Source: Dehalococcoidales bacterium (GTDB lineage Bacteria > Chloroflexota > Dehalococcoidia > Dehalococcoidales > GCA-2688105). From it: a stretch of DNA of 37,004 nt. Where the stretch lies: positions 1-37,004 of the forward strand of contig NZBQ01000022.1 in NCBI GenBank assembly GCA_002688105.1. Reading direction: 5' to 3'. The translations under genes were made by a program, and so were the position numbers. The notes below the pieces were generated by a model, which was not told the origin of the DNA, made no database searches, and worked only from the letters and a program-made list of their open reading frames with translations. This document shows, one piece after another, positions 14,816-21,580 of this stretch; position 1 is the first letter of the stretch, and each line of letters opens with the position of its first letter.

Positions 14816-16195
14816 CTAAAGATTCTTAACCATATAGTTTCCCTGCAAGCTGTAGTCAAACTCGGAACGATAGTATTCTCTGGCGCCAACCCCACTCAAA
14901 ACAACCATCAGCTTCACCTGAAACTCATTAGCCGCAATTCGCTCAGCTTCCCTCAATAGTGCCTTGCCCAGACCTTTATGCTGGGCTGCCTCTTCCTTCT
15001 GCTCACTGAGAGGAACTTCAGGACCATATATGTGTAACTCACGTATAATGGCTAAATTTCCTTTAACCTCCCGGCTCAGCTTATCTATGGGCTTAGATTG
15101 AATCCTCATCCGCAGCAAGCCAAATAACGTCTCATTTTCATCCTCAAAGGATAGAAAAACCTCTCTACCCCCTGAAGCCTCATAATCCATTCTTACCAGT
15201 CGGGGTTCGCCTGTTTCCCAGCCATCCTGCACCCGGTGACCATACTCCCGGCACCTGATACACTTACATTCAATAGCCAGCTGTTTCATTCGCTCTCTGA
15301 CCACCTCCCGTATTGATTCCTTCAAACCACCCGTAATAAACTTGGCCGGGATATCACGCAGCAGTCTTGAAATTCTGACATACTTGGGCACCATCGACTT
15401 AATCTTAACCAGCAGATCAATCATCGTGTCCGGAGGGTATGGCTGATAGCGCCCGTCTTGATACCATCTCTCCAGCTCGGTGCCCTCCACCACCATAGTG
15501 GGATATAGCTTCAAGCCATCCGGTTTAAAACGAGCATCGTTAAATAGCCTCGCCGAGAGCTCCAAGTCCTTTTCCGGAGTTGAACCGGGTAGCCCTGGCA
15601 TCCAGTGGTAGTGTACCTTGAAGCCATGCTCTCTGAGCAATGCGGTAGCTTGAACCACATCCTCTACCTTATGCCCTCTTCTTACCAGTCGGTAGATTTC
15701 GTCGTCCAAGGTCTGAACCCCAAGCTCTACCCTGGTGGTGCCAAACTCGAGCATCCGGTCAATCTCCTCCTGCCCGCACCAATCGGGCCTAGTCTCTATG
15801 CATAGTCCGGTGCCGCGGTGGGAAGCCGTTTCGTTTAGCTTCTTCGCCTCTTCCAGCGTAGCCGACTCCTCACCATTCAGGGCATCATAGCAACTTTTAA
15901 TAAACCGGTATTGATACTCCTGAGGATAGGCGAGGAAGGTGCCTCCCATCACTATCAACTCAACCTTATCGGTAGGGTGACCCATCTCGGATAGAATCTC
16001 TAGTCTGAGTTTAACCTGCCTCTCAGCATTATAATCACACTTTATACCACGCAGCACTGCTGGCGACTCAGGGGTATAGCTCTGGGGTGCAGTCTGGTAG
16101 GTAGGGCAATAGATGCACTGTCCCGGACAATCCATCTGCTGGGTCATCACCGCTACCGGGGTAACCCCGGATATTGTCCTTGTGAATTTTTTCAT
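14816..16195 (-). CDS. elp3: Elp3: tRNA uridine(34) carboxymethylation radical SAM/acetyltransferase enzyme
   Basis: Elp3 uses acetyl-CoA and radical SAM chemistry to form cm5U at wobble uridine 34. The cluster motif is CPGQCIYCP (Cys23, Cys27, Cys30), followed by YTPESPAVLRG, VELIVMGGTFLAYP, RVELGVQTLDDEIYRLVRRGH and ISRLLRDIPAKFI. Cysteines in ECKCIRCREYG form the zinc-like site. A GNAT domain occupies about residues 335-459 (QHKGLGKALLREAERIAANEF, YYRSEFDYSLQGNYMVK). At 459 residues it starts almost directly at the radical SAM domain, as in Dehalococcoides Elp3, and lacks the longer eukaryotic N-terminus. GGGGAG lies 7 bases before the ATG. A Trm9-like methyltransferase gene is divergent from it. 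Confidence 0.93.
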   Translation of the reverse strand: MKKFTRTISGVTPVAVMTQQMDCPGQCIYCPTYQTAPQSYTPESPAVLRGIKCDYNAERQVKLRLEILSEMGHPTDKVELIVMGGTFLAYPQEYQYRFIKSCYDALNGEESATLEEAKKLNETASHRGTGLCIETRPDWCGQEEIDRMLEFGTTRVELGVQTLDDEIYRLVRRGHKVEDVVQATALLREHGFKVHYHWMPGLPGSTPEKDLELSARLFNDARFKPDGLKLYPTMVVEGTELERWYQDGRYQPYPPDTMIDLLVKIKSMVPKYVRISRLLRDIPAKFITGGLKESIREVVRERMKQLAIECKCIRCREYGHRVQDGWETGEPRLVRMDYEASGGREVFLSFEDENETLFGLLRMRIQSKPIDKLSREVKGNLAIIRELHIYGPEVPLSEQKEEAAQHKGLGKALLREAERIAANEFQVKLMVVLSGVGAREYYRSEFDYSLQGNYMVKNL

Positions 16196-16285
16196 AGTAT
16201 ACTCCCCTTAGGATCATAGCCAGTTTAGCAGATTTTGGCTAGTGGCAACAGTGAAAATTGCTTTGAGATAATACGAGGGGAGTCC

Positions 16286-16357
16286 AAGAGGGGAGCGAAG
16301 CCCCCTCTTTAAGAAATTCCTCCCCCTCTCCTTTGAAGGAGATAGGGATATAGGGGG
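16286..16357. repeat. Pair of purine/pyrimidine-rich inverted repeats
   Basis: AAGAGGGG (16286-16293) pairs with CCCCTCTT (16302-16309). Directly after it, TCCCCCTCTCCTT TGA AGGAGA, then AGGG and AGGGGG, form a second imperfect hairpin. The final AGGGGG serves as the ribosome binding site of the methyltransferase gene. Similar sequences occur near 10128 and 18167. Confidence 0.6.
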
Positions 16358-16361
16358 TAAG

Positions 16362-17018
16362 GTGGCTACCGATTCAAAAGACATCTTTAATCAGATAGCT
16401 CCAGGCTGGTATAGCTTCAGGCACTGGTCTATATTCCGCAGCGAACTGGAGATGCTGGCACAGCGGTGGCAAAAGGGCCGGCTGCTTAATATCGGCTGTG
16501 CCCACGGTCCCGATTTCCTACCCTTTACCCAGATCTTTGACCTGTATGGCGTGGATTTTTCCACCGAGATGCTAAAATTGGCTCGAAAATACTCACAAAA
16601 GTTTAAATTCCCCGTTAGCCTATCGGTGTCTGATGTCAGCCACCTCCCCTATGCTGATGAGACCTTTGACTGGGCAATCTCAGTAGCTACCTACCACCAT
16701 ATCAAGGGCAAGAAGGAGAAGCAGGTTGCCCTGAGCGAGCTGAGACGAGTATTAAAACCAGGGGGTGAAGCCTTTATCACCGTGTGGAACCGATGCCAAC
16801 CCAGGTTCTGGTTTAAGCCGAAAGAGGTAGCCGTGACGTGGCGAAAACGGGATAAGACCCTAGAGCGCTACTACTACCTGTTCTCCTACCCGGAGCTGGA
16901 GAAATTGGTAAAGAAGGCTGGCTTTGAGGTGCTCAAATCCTTCCCCGAAAGCTCCTACCGCCTACCGATAAAATTTTTTTCAAAGAATATATGTCTTCTG
17001 GTGAGGAAGGGTGGTTAG
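16362..17018 (+). CDS. Class I SAM methyltransferase, Trm9/ALKBH8-like
   Basis: Residues 8-60 hold FNQIAPGWYSFRHW and the SAM motif RLLNIGCAHGPDF; GVDFSTEMLKLARKY is motif II and VSDVSHLPYADETFDWAISVATYHHI motifs III-IV. ELRRVLKPGGEAFITVWNRCQPRFW and YYYLFSYPELEKLVKKAGFEV follow. ISxAxxHH, PGGxAxxxVW and YYxxFxxxEL are shared with Trm9/ALKBH8-type tRNA methyltransferases, which convert cm5U34 to mcm5U34. Its divergent neighbour elp3 makes cm5U, which supports that role, but a generic type-11 methyltransferase remains possible. Start GTG follows AGGGGGTAAG. Confidence 0.82.
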   Translation: MATDSKDIFNQIAPGWYSFRHWSIFRSELEMLAQRWQKGRLLNIGCAHGPDFLPFTQIFDLYGVDFSTEMLKLARKYSQKFKFPVSLSVSDVSHLPYADETFDWAISVATYHHIKGKKEKQVALSELRRVLKPGGEAFITVWNRCQPRFWFKPKEVAVTWRKRDKTLERYYYLFSYPELEKLVKKAGFEVLKSFPESSYRLPIKFFSKNICLLVRKGG

Positions 17019-17282
17019 AATGAAATGGGGTCTCTAGTTTCTTTATGAACCTCGCCCCCTTTAGATTTTTATCAGGTAACCCTATCCCCTTTATCCCCTT
17101 GCGGAATAGATAATCCGACCCATATTATACCATTCTTAACTGAGCTAGATGTCAAACCCAAACAGCTCCGAGCGCTGAGGTCATTATTAGAATTGGTTTG
17201 GCAATTGTACGTTATGGTAAAGGTGTTAACTTACACCACGTAGAACAACTATTGAATTCTGCAGGGTATTCTTTAAAGATGA
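17019..17282. other. Gene-poor stretch with a possible broken coding fragment
   Basis: No intact gene is visible. A frame around 17140-17240 reads LDVKPKQLRALRSLLELVWQLYVMVKVLTYTT, and an overlapping frame reads IGLAIVRYGKGVNLHHVEQLLNSAGYSLKMKY before a stop at 17290. Both look protein-like, which would fit one frameshifted gene remnant of unknown family. CCCTATCCCC-type runs occur at 17088, as at 13083. Confidence 0.3.
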
Positions 17283-17465
17283 AATATTAGAAAATCCTAC
17301 ATTTTTTATCGCTATTCTCTATGCCTAGCCATCAAGTGTGAAATCTGGCGGGCCTTTTTATATGTGGATTCAGCAACGACGAAGTTGATAGAACATGAGC
17401 GGGAAGAGTATAATCACAATCGACCATCAGCACCTAAAGCTAAATTGACTTCAACCCTAACATAA
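17283..17465 (+). pseudogene. C-terminal remnant of an IS3/IS481-type transposase
   Basis: An open frame without a start codon reads AIKCEIWRAFLYVDSATTKL and then IEHEREEYNHNRPSAPKAKL before TAA at 17463-17465. The EEYNHNRPH/S tail is the usual C-terminus of DDE transposases of the IS3/IS481 groups (normally EYNHxRPHSAL). The catalytic core is gone and no terminal inverted repeat was found, so this is a dead fragment. It ends immediately before the hypothetical gene at 17469/17511. Confidence 0.55.
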
Positions 17466-17510
17466 GAAGTGACATCATTTTTAGGGACATGCCAGGGGGA
17501 TGCAAATAAT

Positions 17511-18041
17511 ATGACCGGACAAATCTCCGATACAATTATCTACAAGGGGGAAAACTACGACCTGATTGGTATTAAAGGTGAACTGATTTCACCTAAGAAG
17601 TTTGGAATGAGTACGAAGGTGTATTCTACTGGCTGCTGGCGTGGGTTCTACGCTACCTATGAAATTACTGAAGCAGGACTCCGTCTCCGAACGTTAACAC
17701 TTAGCGAAAAGGATAACAAATACCAGCCAATAAACAATATTCGGCCTGAAAAGGGAACATGGGGTGAAGCAACCTATAACAACTTGGATGTTAATGTCCC
17801 CTTTAGCGGAACAATCCGATTGGCCAAAGATTTTATTTGGGAACTCTATATACATATGGGTTACCAAAAACCAACAGCATTCAAGACAGTCTATGAAATA
17901 ACTCTTGAAGACGGCAGAGTCGTAAAATTACAGGATAAGTCGAAAGAAATGGAGGAGAAACGCGGAGCCTTTAAGAAGGCCTACGAAACAGATGGAAGAA
18001 CTATAGCTGACGCATTCAGCCTCAATATGGAACTAGAATAG
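17511..18041 (+). CDS. Hypothetical protein, uncharacterised family
   Basis: The ORF opens at GTG 17469, but I prefer ATG at 17511, giving a start MTGQISDTIIYKGENYDLIGIKGELISPKKFGM that matches the N-termini I remember for this uncharacterised family; AGGGGGATG lies about 12 bases upstream. The conserved-looking core is STGCWRGFYATYEITEAGLRLRTLTL followed by FSGTIRLAKDFIWELYIHMGYQKPTAFKTVYEITLEDGRV, mostly beta-strand. No signal peptide or membrane segment is seen. It sits alone behind a transposase remnant, so horizontal acquisition is plausible. Function unknown. Confidence 0.7.
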   Translation: MTGQISDTIIYKGENYDLIGIKGELISPKKFGMSTKVYSTGCWRGFYATYEITEAGLRLRTLTLSEKDNKYQPINNIRPEKGTWGEATYNNLDVNVPFSGTIRLAKDFIWELYIHMGYQKPTAFKTVYEITLEDGRVVKLQDKSKEMEEKRGAFKKAYETDGRTIADAFSLNMELE

Positions 18042-18166
18042 AACAACTAAACCCCCTTTGACCTGCCCCCCAGAAAATAGTCCAGTTATAATATGAGAAA
18101 AACGAACCATTCCGCAACAGGTCCTGTATCAGGGGGAAGTACCGGAGCCGGAAACTGCGCTGTTCG

Positions 18167-18205
18167 TTAGTTCCCCTTCCCCTTGATAAGGGGAAGGGGA
18201 ACTAA
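18167..18205. repeat. 18-bp perfect inverted repeat with 3-base loop
   Basis: TTAGTTCCCCTTCCCCTT (18167-18184) GAT AAGGGGAAGGGGAACTAA (18188-18205) is a perfect hairpin with no base mismatch. It resembles the purine-rich inverted repeats at 10128 and 16286 and may be a REP-like element or a bidirectional terminator. Confidence 0.8.
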
Positions 18206-18211
18206 TTATAC

Positions 18212-18236
18212 AAGGGAGGCTCCGCCTCCCTTTGAC
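18212..18236 (+). terminator. Terminator-like hairpin
   Basis: AAGGGAGGC (18212-18220) TCC GCCTCCCTT (18224-18232) followed by TGACTTTCC. The stem is strong; the T-run is interrupted, so intrinsic termination is only probable. It lies about 170 bases after the hypothetical gene. Confidence 0.4.
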
Positions 18237-18362
18237 TTTCCTTTCAAGTGATAGGTTACAAACTTGCCTCTTTAGAGCTACACTGATAGAATTACTAACC
18301 ACAACTATGATAAGCCAGATGCCAGGAAAACTCATATGAGTGAGACAAGGAGGTTTTCAGGA

Positions 18363-18863
18363 ATGCTTGTCCCTACCATAATAATGGGCGTAATTACCGT
18401 TGTCCTTCTCATTATTGGCTATCAAAAAGGAGAGGGAGAACACATTCTGGGATTAAAATCAGCCGGGAACATACTACTGCAAATTATCCCCTTATTAATT
18501 TTCGCCTTCATAGTAGCTGGCATGATCCAAGTTCTTGTTCCTACTGAAATGATATCCAAGTGGGTAGGCACTGAATCTGGTTTTAGAGGTCTCTTGATTG
18601 GGTCAGCTCTTGGTGGTCTTATGCCAGGCGGTCCCTTTATTAGTTTACCCATTGCTGCCGGACTGTTGCGTACCGGGGCAAGTATCGGCACTATGGTAGC
18701 ATTTATAACAGCCTGGTCATTGTTGGCAGTTAGCCGGTTGCCCTTGGAAACAGGCTTACTGGGTTGGAAGTTCACCGCAATTCGTCTAGCTTGCGTCTTT
18801 TTCTTCCCTCCGATAGCTGGACTAATAGCTAATAGATTCTTTTCAGATGTCAGCGTTACATGA
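18363..18863 (+). CDS. Half-size permease of the ArsP/COG0701 family
   Basis: An integral membrane protein with about four to five hydrophobic helices: LVPTIIMGVITVVLLIIGY, LLQIIPLLIFAFIVAGMIQVLV, GLLIGSALGGLMPGGPFISLPIAAGLL, GTMVAFITAWSLLAV and a C-terminal helix. GGLMPGGPFxSLPIAAGLLRTGAS is the signature of the COG0701 permease family (PF03773). Here only one half (~166 residues) is present; the family also occurs as double-length proteins. The transported substrate is unknown. The ORF track starts at ATG 18336, but AAGGAGG lies 9 bases before ATG 18363, so I use the latter. Confidence 0.8.
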   Translation: MLVPTIIMGVITVVLLIIGYQKGEGEHILGLKSAGNILLQIIPLLIFAFIVAGMIQVLVPTEMISKWVGTESGFRGLLIGSALGGLMPGGPFISLPIAAGLLRTGASIGTMVAFITAWSLLAVSRLPLETGLLGWKFTAIRLACVFFFPPIAGLIANRFFSDVSVT

Positions 18864-18983
18864 ACTATACGATTAAGAACCAAAAATGTCCAAAAAAACA
18901 TCCACTGAATAGCTAATTTGCGTCTTTCTGGTTTTATTGACAGAGTTATTATCAGGGACAAGATTCAACAAAAGGAGACAAGA

Positions 18984-19022
18984 ATGCCAAATAAAATAAG
19001 AGGGAGCAGAATCAAGTTATGA
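18984..19022 (+). CDS. 12-codon upstream ORF with strong ribosome binding site
   Basis: AAAGGAGA precedes ATG 18984, which opens MPNKIRGSRIKL and stops at TGA 19020-19022. That stop overlaps the ATG of the next gene (ATGA), while the next gene itself has no well-placed ribosome binding site. This arrangement predicts translational coupling from the mini-ORF. A consensus TTGACA lies at 18937 but its -10 box is poor. Confidence 0.5.
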   Translation: MPNKIRGSRIKL

Positions 19023-19237
19023 TATTCAAAGTCAAATGTCCCGAATGTGACGCCGAGAGTGGTTTCTCACTGGTTGAGCCAGACTATGAAGGTCCTTACC
19101 GTTGCTGGAAATGTAGAGGGGCCTTCACCATTGCCATAGAGAATAACGAGCTGAAGTCCTGTGAACCCCTCAGCCAGGAGGAATTCGATAGACAACAAGC
19201 CGCCAAAGACCTGCGAGACAAGTTTAGACGTGGCTAG
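19019..19237 (+). CDS. Small zinc-ribbon protein
   Basis: The 72-residue protein has a four-cysteine ribbon, FKVKCPECDAESGFSL and YRCWKCRGAFTIAIE, with two CxxC knuckles about 20 residues apart. The C-terminus (LSQEEFDRQQAAKDLRDKFRRG) is a charged helix. Such single ribbons usually bind nucleic acid or act as protein modules; the function is unknown. Its start overlaps the stop of the upstream mini-ORF. The next gene follows after 36 bases, so they may be co-transcribed. Confidence 0.72.
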   Translation: MIFKVKCPECDAESGFSLVEPDYEGPYRCWKCRGAFTIAIENNELKSCEPLSQEEFDRQQAAKDLRDKFRRG

Positions 19238-19273
19238 CTAATTAAACCCCATAGTTGGGATAAGGAGTGACCT

Positions 19274-19729
19274 ATGAATGCTGAGAGTATGCTACCTATT
19301 ATTGCCATAGTTCTTTTTATGGTGGTCAATATTTTTCTTAAGCGACGCACCGCAGAGAAGACAGAGATGGGAAAGGCTATCAGCCTGCTGACCGAAATAA
19401 ATCAGAACCTGAAGATTATAGAAGCCTTTGCCTACGACTTACGAGCCAAGAAATTTAAGATAGGCAGTTGGAACAGAAATAAGGCCAAGCTCGATTTTCT
19501 GGACGAGAGGTTACACACTGCCCTAGTCAATACTTTCAGCATGACTGAGGAGTTTAACCGGGAGATAGATGCGGCTAAGAAATACAAGTCATCCAGCTAT
19601 CTAGCCAACATTGAGGTGGATAAGCTAAGAGAGTCACTTACCAGAAGTAAACAGGGGCTTGAGGAATGGTTCGCCGCCAACAAAGATAAAAAGGGGTTGA
19701 TGCCGAAAAGGCGCAGTCTATTTGGCTAG
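19274..19729 (+). CDS. Hypothetical membrane-anchored coiled-coil protein
   Basis: The 151-residue protein has one N-terminal membrane helix (about residues 6-23, MLPIIAIVLFMVVNIFL) followed by a basic and helical cytosolic part with EMGKAISLLTEINQNLKIIEAFAYDLRAKKFKIGSWNRNKAKLDFLDERL and heptad-like regions up to residue 140. I do not recognise a family. AAGGAGTG precedes the ATG, so the start is good. It ends 3 bases before the convergent rimI stop. Confidence 0.7.
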   Translation: MNAESMLPIIAIVLFMVVNIFLKRRTAEKTEMGKAISLLTEINQNLKIIEAFAYDLRAKKFKIGSWNRNKAKLDFLDERLHTALVNTFSMTEEFNREIDAAKKYKSSSYLANIEVDKLRESLTRSKQGLEEWFAANKDKKGLMPKRRSLFG

Positions 19730-19732
19730 TGA

Positions 19733-20389
19733 TTACCGAGCAATTTGCTGGAGGGCTGCCCCCTGCCTGCTGGCGTAAGCTTGCTTTAACCGCTGAAAAT
19801 GTGCCTGAAATGAGGCTGAGTGGATATCTTCGGTAGACATCAGTACGCCGTCTTCCTTCTCACTTACATAGTAGCCACGTCGCAGACCTACCTGAACGAA
19901 GCCATACTTGTTATAGAGACTCTGGGCAGCAGTATTGAAGGCACGCACCTCAAGGGTAATGATGCGGGTATTCAGTCCTGCTGCCAGGTCGATGATGGAT
20001 ATGAGCAGTAGCTCACCTATTCCCTGATGGCGATGAGACTTCCGCACGGCAATATTAATGAGATGAGCTTCATCAGCCATAACCCAGAAGCCAGCAAAAC
20101 CGATAATATATTCTCGACTTGATGGAGACGCTTCCCCACCAAAGAAACGCCCATAGTTAAACAGCCGCCTCGCCCTGGACATCAGCCCGGAGAGACCTCC
20201 CCCTGAGGCAACCTCTACCCCTGACTCCTCAGCCGTTTTTCCAACCTCGCAGGCTACGATATAGTGGGCTAACCGATTCTCTAGCTCACGCTTATAGTTA
20301 GCCGGTGGCCATTGGGTAGGGAAGGCTTCGCGGTCAATCTCAGTGATCTGGGCAATGTCTCCCCTGCCCATCCGACGTATACAAGGCAA
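19733..20389 (-). CDS. rimI: GNAT N-acetyltransferase, RimI-like, with an insertion
   Basis: RimI-type enzymes acetylate protein N-termini, classically of ribosomal protein S18. The N-terminal IRRMGRGDIAQITEIDREAFPTQWPPANYKREL, the acetyl-CoA loop VRKSHRHQGIGELLL and LEVRAFNTAAQSLYNKYGFVQVGLRRGYY are typical. Unusual is a ~45-residue insertion between HYIVACEVG and YIIGFAGFWV, rich in Gly/Ser/Arg (GGGLSGLMSRARRLFNYGRFFGG). The C-terminus is also extended by ~30 residues. The start is TTG with AGGAT upstream; the next ATG would remove the first strand. It lies 33 bases after ruvB in the same direction. Confidence 0.85.
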   Translation of the reverse strand: MPCIRRMGRGDIAQITEIDREAFPTQWPPANYKRELENRLAHYIVACEVGKTAEESGVEVASGGGLSGLMSRARRLFNYGRFFGGEASPSSREYIIGFAGFWVMADEAHLINIAVRKSHRHQGIGELLLISIIDLAAGLNTRIITLEVRAFNTAAQSLYNKYGFVQVGLRRGYYVSEKEDGVLMSTEDIHSASFQAHFQRLKQAYASRQGAALQQIAR

Positions 20390-20422
20390 ATCTCTATCCT
20401 CTTAAAGAAGGTATGTTATGCT

Positions 20423-21406
20423 TCACCACAGGGTTGGCTGAGGAGGTTTTTCCTTATTATAGGGCAGACCGAGGTGTTGATATGCCAGCTGAGTGGCTAA
20501 TCTGCCGCGGGGGGTTCGTTCCAAGAAGCCCAATTGCAGAAGATAAGGCTCGTAGACATCCATAATAGTATCTGCCTCCTCGCTGATGGAGGCAGCAATC
20601 GTATCCAGGCCTACCGGACCGCCATTAAACTTGTCAATGATAGTATGTAATACCTTGTGGTCTACCCCATCCAGACCTATATGGTCGACTTCAAGCTTGG
20701 ACAGTGCCTCCGTGGCTACCGATTCGGTAGCTATGCCATCCGCCATTACCTGAGCATAATCTCTGACACGCTTGAGCAATCGGTTAGCCACGCGGGGAGT
20801 GCCTCTAGCCCGACGAGCTATTTCCTTCAGTCCTCCAGCCTCCGCTTTTATCTGAAGAATGCGGGCTGAGCGCTTGAGAATGGTTTCTATAGACGCCTGG
20901 TCATAGAAATCCAGGCGATATACAGCGCCAAATCGGTCTCGGAGAGGCGGGCTCAACAGGGCAAAGCGGGTGGTAGCACCAATGAGAGTGAAAGCGGGCA
21001 GCTTTAGTCTCAGGCTTTTGGCACCAGGGCCCTTACCGATGATAATGTCCAGGGCAAAGTCTTCCATAGCCGGGTATAATACCTCCTCTACCGCCCGATT
21101 CAAGCGGTGGATTTCATCAATAAAGAGCGCATCATGGCTACGGAGATTGGTTAAGATAGCGGCCAGGTCCCCGATGCGTTCTATCGCCGGACCTGAGGAA
21201 GGCCTGAGGTTAACCCCCATTTCAGCAGCTATGATATAAGCCAGGGTAGTCTTGCCCAGTCCGGGCGGACCGTAGAGCAGAATATGGTCTAGCGCTTCAT
21301 CCCTGCCTTTAGCCGCGGTGATAGCTATCTTCAAATTGTCCTTAATCTTAGACTGCCCAATAAAATCCTCAAGGTTCCGGGGTCGAAGGCTTGTTTCAAG
21401 TGGCAT
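20423..21406 (-). CDS. ruvB: Holliday junction branch migration ATPase RuvB
   Basis: RuvB is the AAA+ hexameric motor that drives branch migration with RuvA. Walker A is [11 protein letters not shown] (46-54), Walker [11 protein letters not shown], sensor [20 protein letters not shown], and the C-terminal winged helix includes [19 protein letters not shown] and [29 protein letters not shown]. From the first ATG the protein is 327 residues. Upstream codons (ATA GAG CGC ATT ATA TCG GGT AAA CCC...) read [13 protein letters not shown], the normal RuvB N-terminus, with a good ribosome binding site before the ATA at 21443-21445. The real protein may therefore start there. Confidence 0.95.
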   Translation of the reverse strand: MPLETSLRPRNLEDFIGQSKIKDNLKIAITAAKGRDEALDHILLYGPPGLGKTTLAYIIAAEMGVNLRPSSGPAIERIGDLAAILTNLRSHDALFIDEIHRLNRAVEEVLYPAMEDFALDIIIGKGPGAKSLRLKLPAFTLIGATTRFALLSPPLRDRFGAVYRLDFYDQASIETILKRSARILQIKAEAGGLKEIARRARGTPRVANRLLKRVRDYAQVMADGIATESVATEALSKLEVDHIGLDGVDHKVLHTIIDKFNGGPVGLDTIAASISEEADTIMDVYEPYLLQLGFLERTPRGRLATQLAYQHLGLPYNKEKPPQPTLW

Positions 21407-21455
21407 ATCCTCAACGCTGGGTTTACCCGATATAATGCGCTCTATTTTAACCTCA
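21407..21455 (-). promoter_or_regulatory. Likely ruvB N-terminal extension with AUA start and ribosome binding site
   Basis: Minus strand GGTGAGG, TTAAA, then ATA GAG CGC ATT. The spacing of 5 bases is normal for initiation. No ATG, GTG or TTG occurs in this frame before an upstream TAG. Confidence 0.5.
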
Positions 21456-21512
21456 CCCCCCTCAATAAACCACCTTATTATATCACATCCGCACCTGAGC
21501 TATGATAACTCG

Positions 21513-21553
21513 ACAATAAAATAGAGCCGCCCCGATTAAGGTAAGACGGCTCC
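21513..21553 (-). terminator. Terminator after rpoC
   Basis: On the minus strand GAGCCG (21552-21547) pairs with CGGCTCT (21529-21523) around a ~17-base loop, followed by ATTTTATT. It lies about 30 bases after the rpoC stop. Confidence 0.6.
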
Positions 21554-21580
21554 ACTTATTAACCATAATGCCAAGACAGC

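Noticed and set aside
14881-15100. Possible frameshift or truncation of elp3
   Set aside because: The frame is continuous through the radical SAM and GNAT domains; the short N-terminus is normal for compact bacterial Elp3.
18422-18961. 179-residue minus-strand ORF
   Set aside because: It is a shadow of the permease gene; the plus frame has clear membrane helices and a strong ribosome binding site.
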